Below are positions 46,616 to 54,355 of a stretch of DNA of 64,000 bases, one piece after another (positions within the stretch are counted from its first letter, which is position 1; each line of letters opens with the position of its first letter). The notes under the pieces are model-generated. The model was not told where the DNA came from. It ran no database searches and worked only from the letters and a program-made list of their open reading frames with translations. The translations under genes and the position numbers were made by a program. Origin of the DNA: Caulifigura coniformis (lineage in GTDB: Bacteria; Planctomycetota; Planctomycetia; Planctomycetales; Planctomycetaceae); contig NZ_CP036271.1 of assembly GCF_007745175.1 (NCBI RefSeq), positions 2,190,154 to 2,254,153 of the forward strand. Reading direction: 5' to 3'.

Positions 46616-47200
46616 TCAACCGCTTTGGTGCACGTTTGGTGCACCACTTCTCCTTCGCGGACGACGGTTCCGGCTCTGCTGGCTGGCTGTCGCCCACCTC
46701 AGATTGCCGGCTTCGTAATGGCCGTCGTTGTCAATCCGGTCGATCGACAGCGAACGGTCGTCTGCACCTGGCAGCGACTTCAGGTGCTGGGCGCACGCCG
46801 CGACTGACGCGAACCGAAACTCGATCCCGCGACCGCCGTAGTCCTCCCAGTGCTTGTTTCGCTGGTTGGTGCACCGCTGGTACGCCTGAGCGCCGGCCGA
46901 ATAGGCCCGCGTGCCGTACAGCCCATGACGGAAGCGCTGGGATCGATTCCAGCACCCGCATGAGAATGTCCTGTCGCCGAGATTCGAGATCTCAGGCGAC
47001 CAGAGTTTCCCGCACTCGCACCGACACAGTGCGTACCACCGACTTCGTCTTCTCCTTGGTCCCGTCGCAACGATGTAGAACGATTCCACGATTCGTAGCT
47101 TCCCGACAACGCTGCCAGGGACACAGTCGGCCCTTTTCAGGACCGCGTCACTTTCTTCACTCTGGGCAACCTCCTCGCTTTGAAAGTCTTCCCCGGTCAA
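46616..47200 (-). CDS. HNH-type nuclease-like protein
   Basis: 194 aa. An N-terminal zinc-finger-like segment has WYALCRCECGKLW and FSCGCWNRS. It is followed by a phage-type HNH block: AYQRCTNQRNKHWEDYGGRG, then SLSIDRIDNDGHYEAGNLRW and ATASQQSRNRR. This D.IDNDG.Y..GN.RWAT.. signature is common in phage and island HNH endonucleases with C4-type knuckles. No ATG occurs before the conserved part, so translation would begin at TTG 47200 or another rare codon; the start is uncertain. It is the leftmost gene, transcribed leftward after the ATPase gene. Role: DNA cutting, possibly homing or defence (inference). Confidence 0.72.
   Translation of the reverse strand: MTGEDFQSEEVAQSEESDAVLKRADCVPGSVVGKLRIVESFYIVATGPRRRRSRWYALCRCECGKLWSPEISNLGDRTFSCGCWNRSQRFRHGLYGTRAYSAGAQAYQRCTNQRNKHWEDYGGRGIEFRFASVAACAQHLKSLPGADDRSLSIDRIDNDGHYEAGNLRWATASQQSRNRRPRRRSGAPNVHQSG
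46627..46645. repeat. Two GGTGCAC motifs at the left island end
   Basis: GGTGCAC (46627-46633) and GGTGCACC (46638-46645) lie 4 bp apart, about 125 bp inside the left attachment site. They match the inverted pair at 55422-55438 at the other end. The core GTGCAC is itself palindromic. A further copy lies inside the HNH gene at 46868-46875. Confidence 0.5.
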
Positions 47201-47267
47201 CGCCTGCCGGGGACTGAGTACTAAATCGACTCGGGCGTTGAGGCATCAGTTCGACCGCTCGACCAGG

Positions 47268-48317
47268 TCACGCTGACGTGCTTCCGTCGACTCGGACACA
47301 GCGTCGGTGGTAACGAAACGGGCTTCCCTTGCGACCCCGTCCAGTTTGAACAAGGCCACCTTCGAGACCCCTCTGCAGTGCCTTCGCGACTGTCTTCTCT
47401 GTCGCGAGACCCTTGTCGACGACATCGTCACGAGTCCATCCCGCTGCCTCGTCCGTTGGGAACTGCTCCACGAAGTTCGTGACAGCGTCTCCGTCGGGCG
47501 AGGCCGAGTTCAGGTTCCCCGCCAGCTGCAGGCCTCCCTCGTGTTCCATCACACGCAGTGCGGGAAGCACGGCGTCTCTGGTTTTGACTCGCAGCGTCGA
47601 CGTCTTGGAGGTCTCGTGTCGCTCGATACTCCACACTCCTTCCGTCGCACCAGGAATCGCCGCAGAGCCGCTGTAATCGCCGCTCGACCGGTTTGAGTGA
47701 TGGAGAACCAGGATGACCCAGCCGGTCTCTCTCGCAAGATTCCGGATCGGCCTCAGGATGCGTGACATCGACGCCGAGTCGTTTTCGACATTCGCTGCCT
47801 CACCAACGAGGAGGCCAGTTCGTAGTCCGTCGATGACGACGATCCCTCGTTCCTCCGCACCAAACCGAGCTTGCACAGCCTCGATCTTCAGCCGCAAAAA
47901 CTCCGCGTCGAGCGGGAGCTTCATGGCATTCGTCGCGACGCTGTAGAACCGTCGGTTCCAGGCATCTACCCCGTCTGGTTTCACGGCACGCTTGAAGCGA
48001 TTCCTCAGTGTCCGCTCGTGAGCGCCATCGGCGTTCACGAACAGAATCAGGTGCTTCTCTGGTACCGGAAAACCCAGGAAGGGCGATCCGGTTGCGGCGG
48101 CCACGGCCAACTCGCATGTGGTCGTGGTCTTTCCGCTGTACGGTGCCCCGTGGAACAACACCAGTTCACCTTGTCGGAGTAACCCCTCGAAAACCCAGCG
48201 ATCCTCCTGAGAGTCCGCGAGACGTTCGAGTTCGCTCCAGGTCAGGAGGCCGTCAGACAACTGTCTGCGACTCCGACTGAAGGTGCCGCCGGCCGAAGTA
48301 CTCGGCAAAGCGCGCAA
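47268..48317 (-). CDS. RepA/RAD55-like AAA ATPase (AAA_25 type)
   Basis: About 349 aa. Walker A is LFHGAPYSGKTTTTCELAVA and Walker B GIVVIDGLRTGLLVGEAANV. The sensor region VILVLHHSNRSSGDYSGSAA with GATEGVWSIERHE follows. This is the order found in hexameric RepA-type helicases and RAD55-like ATPases carried by plasmids and islands. The C-terminal part, GWTRDDVVDKGLATEKTVAK then ALQRGLEGGLVQTGRGRKGS, is a winged-helix domain. There is no ATG at the N-terminus: the frame begins with TTG 48317, and a short ATG-started frame (48345-48253) with a good ribosome site overlaps it. The true start may be lower or involve coupling or frameshift. Likely helps replication or maintenance of the excised element (inference). 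Confidence 0.82.
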   Translation of the reverse strand: MRALPSTSAGGTFSRSRRQLSDGLLTWSELERLADSQEDRWVFEGLLRQGELVLFHGAPYSGKTTTTCELAVAAATGSPFLGFPVPEKHLILFVNADGAHERTLRNRFKRAVKPDGVDAWNRRFYSVATNAMKLPLDAEFLRLKIEAVQARFGAEERGIVVIDGLRTGLLVGEAANVENDSASMSRILRPIRNLARETGWVILVLHHSNRSSGDYSGSAAIPGATEGVWSIERHETSKTSTLRVKTRDAVLPALRVMEHEGGLQLAGNLNSASPDGDAVTNFVEQFPTDEAAGWTRDDVVDKGLATEKTVAKALQRGLEGGLVQTGRGRKGSPFRYHRRCVRVDGSTSA

Positions 48318-48345
48318 TGGTTACCTGTGCAGCCTCTCGTCTCAT
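48253..48345 (-). CDS. Possible 30-codon leader frame overlapping the ATPase start
   Basis: An ATG at 48345 preceded by AAGGAG at about 11 bases opens a 30-codon frame (MRREAAQVTIARFAEYFGRR, then HLQSESQTVV) ending at TGA 48253. It overlaps the 5' end of the ATPase frame. VTIARFAEYFGRR looks like a normal protein start, so this could be the real ATPase N-terminus cut off by a frameshift, or a leader for translational coupling. It could also be chance. Confidence 0.35.
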   Translation of the reverse strand: MRREAAQVTIARFAEYFGRRHLQSESQTVV

Positions 48346-48847
48346 CTACCTTCGTCTCCTTACGTGGAGATCGACGCAACGCGGACCCGGTGCGTCATCG
48401 GGTCGACCCGAATGGTCGTCAGTCTGCTTGGCGAACAATCGCCGGTAGTCGAGCAAGACGCCGTGAAGACAGTTCAATGAAACTGCCGCTATCCATGAGA
48501 GCTGGTTGCGATTGCTGCCCAGTGAGCCGAGATAGCCTTGGATGGCCGTTCAGAAAAATCCTTAGTACGGACACCCTCATTCGCCAGCGTCCTGCTGACG
48601 TCACCCGAGGATACTCGTCGACAGGAACTTGTCTACTGAATTGACCTAGATTTTTTTCGACGGACCTGCATGGCTCCAGATCTCCAGCATTCGTCGACGG
48701 AATTCTCCTTCCCCTAAGTGTGGAGAGGAAAGGAAACGAATGACGGGTGGCGTACGCACGGGAGAAACGTTGTTTCTCTCCGTGCTTCGCCGCGACACCT
48801 TTTTGCTGAGAGAACGGTCGACAGCGAGGTGTCAGATCAGAACTCCG
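48346..48847. other. Island intergenic region with spaced TCGAC motifs
   Basis: About 500 bp without a convincing gene. TCGACRG-type motifs recur at 48618, 48657, 48694 and 48818, the first three 37-39 bp apart. An AT-rich patch with seven T (48651-48657) lies among them. Placement upstream of the RepA-like ATPase would suit an origin or operator, but the repeats are short. Confidence 0.3.
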
Positions 48848-49558
48848 CTAGCTGCCGGCATTCGCTTGAGCAGCCCACGCGGTTGCGTATTCGGCACACG
48901 AGGCCTCAACGATGTTCATAGTCCTCACGACGGCATTGGGTGCCCTCACGAGGCGTTCTCGGAAGAGATCGAGCGAGAAGCAGTGGGACTTATCCGGTAC
49001 ACGGTTCTGCGAGTTGTCCAGTAGCCAGCGATGGCAGATGGCTGCAACGAATTCCTGCCCCTGTTCGGAGAGAGCTTGGGCATCCCCCTTGATGAAGTGC
49101 AGTTTGAGTGCTCCGACACGTTGTTCGCCGGTCCGGCTGGTGAACCTGAGGATGAAGTCAGGACGTACGCTGATTCGCACTCCCGCGATCTGCAGGGGCG
49201 ATGGGGAATTCTCACCGCGAACCCAGGTGACGCCATCCATCGGCAATTGATCCGCGACAGCGAGGAAGTGTCTCAGCGCGTCGGCCGTGTTGTTGGCATC
49301 GTCCAGTGACCATGATGACGTCGGCGTCGAGTTCCTCAGGCGCACGATGGCACGATCAATCGGAGTTGTGTCCTCTCCGCCGCTGACAAGAAACTGCTCG
49401 ATGGGATCCATGGCCTTCGTGTAGCGAGCCACGACAACGTCGGGCGGGTTCCGTTGATCGCGAACGATTGCACGTCGCCGGACAGCGGTTGCCGTGGTGC
49501 AGTATTCGCCCAGCTTGTTTAGAGAAATGCGTGGATTACGCGGTGCAGCCTGTGCCAT
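48848..49558 (-). CDS. Conserved protein of unknown function, divergent from the restriction gene
   Basis: 236 aa from ATG 49558. The N-terminus RISLNKLGEYCTTATAVRRR then AIVRDQRNPPDVVVARYTKA is a pattern I recall from uncharacterised proteins of genomic islands (KLAEY, RRR, DQ, ARY). The middle has GVRISVRPDFILRFTSRTGE then RVGALKLHFIKGDAQ; the late part has HCFSLDLFRERLVRAPNAVV. The PD followed by a K-x-H-x-x-K strand could be a degenerate nuclease core, but that is weak. No membrane segment or known domain. It is divergently transcribed from the restriction-modification gene across 182 bp, so shared regulation is possible. No function is claimed. Confidence 0.7.
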   Translation of the reverse strand: MAQAAPRNPRISLNKLGEYCTTATAVRRRAIVRDQRNPPDVVVARYTKAMDPIEQFLVSGGEDTTPIDRAIVRLRNSTPTSSWSLDDANNTADALRHFLAVADQLPMDGVTWVRGENSPSPLQIAGVRISVRPDFILRFTSRTGEQRVGALKLHFIKGDAQALSEQGQEFVAAICHRWLLDNSQNRVPDKSHCFSLDLFRERLVRAPNAVVRTMNIVEASCAEYATAWAAQANAGS

Positions 49559-49740
49559 CTTAGCCTCGCCCGTGAGAGTGATGGTCGCCCCAAAGCCCTC
49601 GAACGAAACTACCGCATCGGAAGGCCGGCTGACAATCCCATGCCGCGGCAACGAGTCTCGGCTTTTCAGGGCGTGATGATGGTTGGGTGTCTGCGGCGAG
49701 CATGTTAAGGTGCTCGGCATTCTCATCTCAGGGCTCGCGC

Positions 49741-52700
49741 ATGACGCCGAACGAATTCGTCAATAAGTGGCAGGCCGCGGCGGGGAAGGAGATCGCGAAC
49801 TCGCAGTCGTTTCTGATCGACCTCTGCGAACTGCTCGACGTCGAAAAGCCTCGGCCGACGGTCTCCGATGATGCCGCGAACACCTACGTGTTTGAAAAGG
49901 GCGTCACGTTCAACAACGGCGACGGGTCCACCAGCCAGGGCCGGGTCGATCTCTATCGCCAGGGGTGCTTCGTCCTGGAGTCCAAGCAGGGGAGCGAACG
50001 CAAAAGCGCTGAGGAGGCCGAAGCACTGGCCGAGGTGACGAAGAATCGTCGACTGCTCAAGGGGACGGCCCAGCGCGGATCGGAGAGCTGGCGTCAGGCG
50101 ATGACCAAGGCGTACCGGCAGGTCAAACGGTACGCCGAAGCGTTGCCGGAATGGCCACCGATCCTGATCGTGGCCGACATCGGCCACTGTTTCGACCTGT
50201 ACGCCGATTTCAGCGGGACGGGGAAGCTGTATCAGCCGTTTCCTGATCCGAAGACGTTCCGGATCCCGCTTGCCGACATCGTCCATCCGGAGCGGGGCCA
50301 GAAGACCCTGGCGATGCTGCGGGCCGTGTGGCAGGACCCGCAGTCGCTCGATCCGGCGAAGCGGGCGGCGAAGGCGACGCGAGATCTGGCGGCCAAGCTG
50401 GCGGAACTGGCGAAGCGGCTGGAGGGGCAGATCTACGATGAGGACACAGCGACCGAAGCACAGGGGGCTGACGCCCCCCGCTCGCCGAAAGGATCGCGGA
50501 AGAAGCATTCGCCGGAGGCGGTGGCGCAGTTTCTGATGCGTTGCCTGTTCACGATGTTCGCGGAGGACCTGCAGGTCGGCGGGTTCCGGAAGGACGACTT
50601 CCGCAAGTTCCTCGAAGCCCGGCGGGACGACCCTTCCACGCTGAAGCCGATGCTCGAAGCGCTGTGGTCGCAAATGAACACCGGCGGGTTTTCGACGGTG
50701 CTGGCGCGGAAGATCCTTGAGTTCAACGGCGGACTGTTTTCCGAGTGCCAGGCCATTCCCCTGACGGCCGATCAGTTGGAACTGCTGATCGAAGCCGCGC
50801 GGGCCGACTGGTCCGACGTCGAGCCCGCCATCTTCGGCACTCTGCTGGAGCGGGCCCTCGACCCACACGAGCGTCACAAGCTCGGCGCACACTACACGCC
50901 ACGGGCCTACGTCGAGCGGCTGGTCATGCCGACCATCATCGAGCCGCTCCGCGAGGAATGGGACGACGTCTATGCCGAGGCGATCGCGCTGGTGGCGGCC
51001 CAGAAGCCGGGCGAGGCTCGGCGGACGGTGCGGGAGTTCCACGAGAAGCTGTGCGAGACGCGTGTGCTGGACCCGGCGTGCGGGAGCGGGAACTTCCTGT
51101 ACGTGTCGCTGGAGCTGATGAAGCGGCTGGAAGGCGAGGTGCTCAACGCCCTGCGGGAGTTCGGCGAGAACCAGTTGCCGCTGCTGACGATCGATCCACA
51201 CCAGTTCCTGGGAATCGAGGTGAACCCTCGGGCGGCGGCGATCGCGGACCTGGTGCTCTGGATCGGCTACCTGCAGTGGCATTTCCGGACGCGAGGTCCT
51301 GACACGCTGGCGGAGCCGATCATCCGGAAGTTCCACAACATCGAGTGCCGGGACGCGATGCTGGCGTGGGACTCGGTGGAGCCGGTCGTCAATGAGGAGG
51401 GCCAGCCGGTGACGCGGTGGGACGGCCGGACGACGAAGACGCATCCGGTGACGAGGGAGGAAGTGCCCGACGAGACGGCGCGGGTGCAGGAGATGCGGTA
51501 TGTGAATCCGCGGAAGGCAGAATGGCCGAAGGCGGATTATATCGTGGGGAATCCTCCGTTTGTGGGAAATAAGCGGATGAAGACGGTCCTCGGAGACGGT
51601 TATGTCAAGGCTATCAGAGACGCCTTTCGAGAGCTGCCAGAGAGCATCGACTACGTGATGTACTGGTGGCATTCCGCAGCACACCTGCTGGGCCAGCGCC
51701 TCATTCACCGCTCAGGATTGATTACCACCAATAGCATCACCCAGACGTTCAACAATCGCGTAGTTCGAGACAATTTAGTGCAGTCACAAGCCTCAATCGT
51801 CTTCGCGATTCCGGATCATCCCTGGGTGGATTCTTCAGATGGAGCATCTGTGAGAATTGCGATGACAGTCCTGGGACCCGGCGGTCTTCAAGGCGTACTT
51901 TATGAGGTGCAGGATTCAAGCTCAGAATCTGATAATCCGCTGCTGACTTCGAAGGTGGGTGAAATCGCAGCTGATCTGACGGTTGGCGTCAATTTGACCT
52001 CGGTCCAAAAGCTCGCGTCGAATCAACGGCTAGCTTGCCCTGGCGTTCAATTATCTGGACAAGGGTTTGTAATCTCGCCAGCTGAGGCCAAAGCAAGTTT
52101 CGGTGAGGCGGATCGGTTGCTTTTGAGGCCGTACATTACCGGCCGGGACATCACTCAATTAAAACGCGAACAGTACGTTTTGGATACATATGGCATCTCT
52201 CTGGCGGAGTTGACGGAGCGATATCCAGCGACCTATCAGTGGCTATCAACGCGTGTGAAACCAGAACGCGACCAAAATCCTCGTGAAAAATATGCCAAGG
52301 AGTGGTGGCTTCACTCAGAGCCTCGCGGCAAATTTCGGAGAGCTCTAGATGACCTAGAGAAAATCGTTGTAACTTCACGAACATCACGACACCGTTTTTT
52401 TCAGTTTGTTGGCTCGCGAGTATTGCCTGAGACCAAAGTCTTGGTGTTTGCCCTGCAGGACCCGGCAAGCCTGGCTGTGCTGTCATCGAGGATTCACGTT
52501 GTCTTTGCTAATCGCGTTGGTGGTTGGTTGGGTGTAGGAAACGACTCGACCTACAATCATTCGGTTTGCTTCGAATCGTTTCCATTCCCTGATATGCAGG
52601 GAGATCTGAGTACGCTGAGGAAACGCGCTGAGCAACTCGACACGCATCGCAAACGCCAGCAGCAGCTTCATCCCGACCTCACGATGACCGGGATGTACAA

Positions 52701-53307
52701 CGTCCTCGAAAAGCTCCGCTCCGGAGAGCCGCTGACGGCGAAGGAACAGGTCATCCACGAGCAAGGCCTCGTCTCCGTCCTCAAGCAGATTCACGACGAA
52801 CTCGACGCCGCCGTCTTCGAAGCCTACGGCTGGCCCGCCACGCTGACGGATGAAGAGATTCTCGAACGGCTCGTCGCCCTGAACCATGAGCGGGCGGAGG
52901 AGGAGAAGCGGGGGCTTGTGCGCTGGCTGCGGCCGGAGTTCCAGAATCCGTCCGGGCAGGGGAAGACGCAGCAGCGGCTGGACGTCGAGGAAGCTGACGA
53001 CGAGGAGGATGAACAGCCCGCGAAGGGGCGGAAGACTAAGGGGAAGAAGGCCGGCAAGGGAGCGGCCGGCACCGCGGGTGCGGCGAAGGGGGCCAAGCGG
53101 GCGAAGAAGCAGGCCTGGCCGGCGAAACTGGCGGAGCGGATCAAGGCGGTTCGCGGGGCGCTTGTCTCCACCGGAAAACCGGCCACGCTCGACGACATCG
53201 CAGCGCAGTTCACCCGGCCGAAGAAGGAGCAGGTCGGCGAAGTGCTGGAGGTGCTGCTGGAGGTGGGCCAGGCGCGGCTGGTGGGGACCAACAGGTTCGT
53301 GGCCTGA
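49741..53307 (+). CDS. MmeI-like (type IIL/IIG) restriction endonuclease-methyltransferase
   Basis: 1188 aa, one chain. An N-terminal PD-(D/E)XK nuclease has D70 in QGRVDLYRQG and E80-S-K82 in CFVLESKQG, the same spacing as known for MmeI. A helical connector follows, then a gamma-class adenine methyltransferase with motif I LDPACGSGNFLYVSLELM (about residue 443) and motif IV IVGNPPFVGNKRM (about 600, NPPF). The target-recognition part is about residues 620-960. An extra C-terminal tail has a Lys/Ala/Gly linker and a winged-helix-like end (KPATLDDIAAQFTRPKKEQV). DNA for about 51.55-52.62 kb is visibly more AT-rich than the flanks, which suggests exchange of the recognition domain. One enzyme would both modify one strand and cut unmodified DNA; no separate methylase is needed. 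Confidence 0.9.
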   Translation: MTPNEFVNKWQAAAGKEIANSQSFLIDLCELLDVEKPRPTVSDDAANTYVFEKGVTFNNGDGSTSQGRVDLYRQGCFVLESKQGSERKSAEEAEALAEVTKNRRLLKGTAQRGSESWRQAMTKAYRQVKRYAEALPEWPPILIVADIGHCFDLYADFSGTGKLYQPFPDPKTFRIPLADIVHPERGQKTLAMLRAVWQDPQSLDPAKRAAKATRDLAAKLAELAKRLEGQIYDEDTATEAQGADAPRSPKGSRKKHSPEAVAQFLMRCLFTMFAEDLQVGGFRKDDFRKFLEARRDDPSTLKPMLEALWSQMNTGGFSTVLARKILEFNGGLFSECQAIPLTADQLELLIEAARADWSDVEPAIFGTLLERALDPHERHKLGAHYTPRAYVERLVMPTIIEPLREEWDDVYAEAIALVAAQKPGEARRTVREFHEKLCETRVLDPACGSGNFLYVSLELMKRLEGEVLNALREFGENQLPLLTIDPHQFLGIEVNPRAAAIADLVLWIGYLQWHFRTRGPDTLAEPIIRKFHNIECRDAMLAWDSVEPVVNEEGQPVTRWDGRTTKTHPVTREEVPDETARVQEMRYVNPRKAEWPKADYIVGNPPFVGNKRMKTVLGDGYVKAIRDAFRELPESIDYVMYWWHSAAHLLGQRLIHRSGLITTNSITQTFNNRVVRDNLVQSQASIVFAIPDHPWVDSSDGASVRIAMTVLGPGGLQGVLYEVQDSSSESDNPLLTSKVGEIAADLTVGVNLTSVQKLASNQRLACPGVQLSGQGFVISPAEAKASFGEADRLLLRPYITGRDITQLKREQYVLDTYGISLAELTERYPATYQWLSTRVKPERDQNPREKYAKEWWLHSEPRGKFRRALDDLEKIVVTSRTSRHRFFQFVGSRVLPETKVLVFALQDPASLAVLSSRIHVVFANRVGGWLGVGNDSTYNHSVCFESFPFPDMQGDLSTLRKRAEQLDTHRKRQQQLHPDLTMTGMYNVLEKLRSGEPLTAKEQVIHEQGLVSVLKQIHDELDAAVFEAYGWPATLTDEEILERLVALNHERAEEEKRGLVRWLRPEFQNPSGQGKTQQRLDVEEADDEEDEQPAKGRKTKGKKAGKGAAGTAGAAKGAKRAKKQAWPAKLAERIKAVRGALVSTGKPATLDDIAAQFTRPKKEQVGEVLEVLLEVGQARLVGTNRFVA

Positions 53308-53359
53308 ACCTAACGGCCCGATCAACCCGGCGAGAGCGACAAGAAACAGGTGGAGCGGC

Positions 53360-53962
53360 GTGACCGATATCATCATCAAGGAACAACCGGGCCCCGACGA
53401 CACCTATCGGAAGTCGCAATTCTACGAGCAGATCGTCGAACACGCGTTCGTCTCGGAAGTGCTCCAGGAGGTCTGGTATGGCTTCGGAGAGACGATCGAG
53501 GTCCTGCGGTCCGAAGTCGACTCCTCGGGCTACGACGTCGTGTTCGAATGCGGCGGCGTCCTACGGCACGTTCAACTGAAGACCTCGAAGCCGGACGCGA
53601 AAGTGGCCAGCCAGAAGATCAACATCGCTCTGGCCGAAAAGCCAGGCGGCTGTGTTGTCTGGCTCGTCCGCAACGAAGATCCGAACACGTGCCGGTTGCG
53701 CCTCTCCTACCTCTACTTCGGCGGCGTCGCCGGTGAGCCCTTGCCGTCCTTGGAGAACTTCAAGACGGCCAAGCACACGAAAGCGAATGCGGCCGGCGTC
53801 AAACTGGAGCGGCCGGGGATTGTGCTGGTTCCCAAGAGCAGGTTTCGGAAGATCGCCACGACCCGAAACCTGGTCGAGAACCTGTTTGGACTGCCCCGGC
53901 CGAAGCCAGGACTCCTCAATGCAGAAACGAATGCTGGCAATGGCTTAGAACGACACGACTGA
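53360..53962 (+). CDS. Putative PD-(D/E)XK-type protein following the restriction gene
   Basis: 200 aa from GTG 53360, with GGAG about 7 bases upstream. It lies 52 bp after the restriction gene on the same strand, so they are probably co-transcribed. The core SSGYDVVFECGGVLRHVQLK, with KTSKPD after it, matches the D...(Q/E)xK pattern of Mrr/DUF4365-like nucleases: Asp in GYD and Q-L-K on the next strand. An upstream Glu in FYEQIVEHAF could be the fourth residue. The rest (CVVWLVRNEDPNTCRLRLSY, PLPSLENFKTAKHTKANAAG) is unassigned. It may cut DNA or only bind it. I know no named family for this neighbour of an MmeI-like enzyme. Confidence 0.72.
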   Translation: MTDIIIKEQPGPDDTYRKSQFYEQIVEHAFVSEVLQEVWYGFGETIEVLRSEVDSSGYDVVFECGGVLRHVQLKTSKPDAKVASQKINIALAEKPGGCVVWLVRNEDPNTCRLRLSYLYFGGVAGEPLPSLENFKTAKHTKANAAGVKLERPGIVLVPKSRFRKIATTRNLVENLFGLPRPKPGLLNAETNAGNGLERHD

Positions 53963-54355
53963 AACGTTTCGCCAGCGTCGCTGATGGTCGTGGATCGCTC
54001 CATCAGTTGATGGGCAGGCACCCTGCCGTTGTTAAAGCCAACGTCAACTCGGCGAGACGTGGGCAGTCGCCCGAACCCTCGGAAAACACCTGGCCGATCG
54101 AGATCTGAGACGAGGAATTGCAGATGACATTCTGCCCTCCAGGATAGGGAACGCCTGTTCATGTCTAAAGCCGGGGAGGGGTTACGGACCGATCTCGCCA
54201 GGCGACACATCCCAAGGAATAGCTGGCAGTTCGATCCCGCAGGCTACTCGCTCGTCACGGACGCCGCTGATTGTGACCAGCGGGCCCATGACGTCCGCCC
54301 GACCAATGGACGACGGGGAAGCTCTTCGACGTCCGAGAGTTGCGTCGAACGCGAT
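53963..54355. other. Island intergenic region between the putative nuclease and integrase stops
   Basis: 393 bp between convergent genes with no supported coding sequence. A compact hairpin, GGCAGG-CAC-CCTGCC at 54013-54027, lies 50 bp after the plus-strand stop and is followed by GTTGTTAAAG, so it could weakly end the rightward transcript. Nothing else stands out. Confidence 0.4.

Noticed and set aside
46143-46697. Minus-strand frame through the tRNA-Cys and att site
   Set aside because: It runs across a tRNA and terminator; the same peptide appears at the other att copy only because the 52-bp repeat is shared.
48740-49309. Plus-strand frames opposite the unknown island gene
   Set aside because: No domain and no ribosome site; the minus-strand frame has conserved-looking motifs.
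49723-51708. Long open frame on the minus strand inside the restriction gene
   Set aside because: Arg/His/Leu-rich translation with no domain; it mirrors the GC-rich third positions of the plus-strand gene, which has clear nuclease and methylase motifs.
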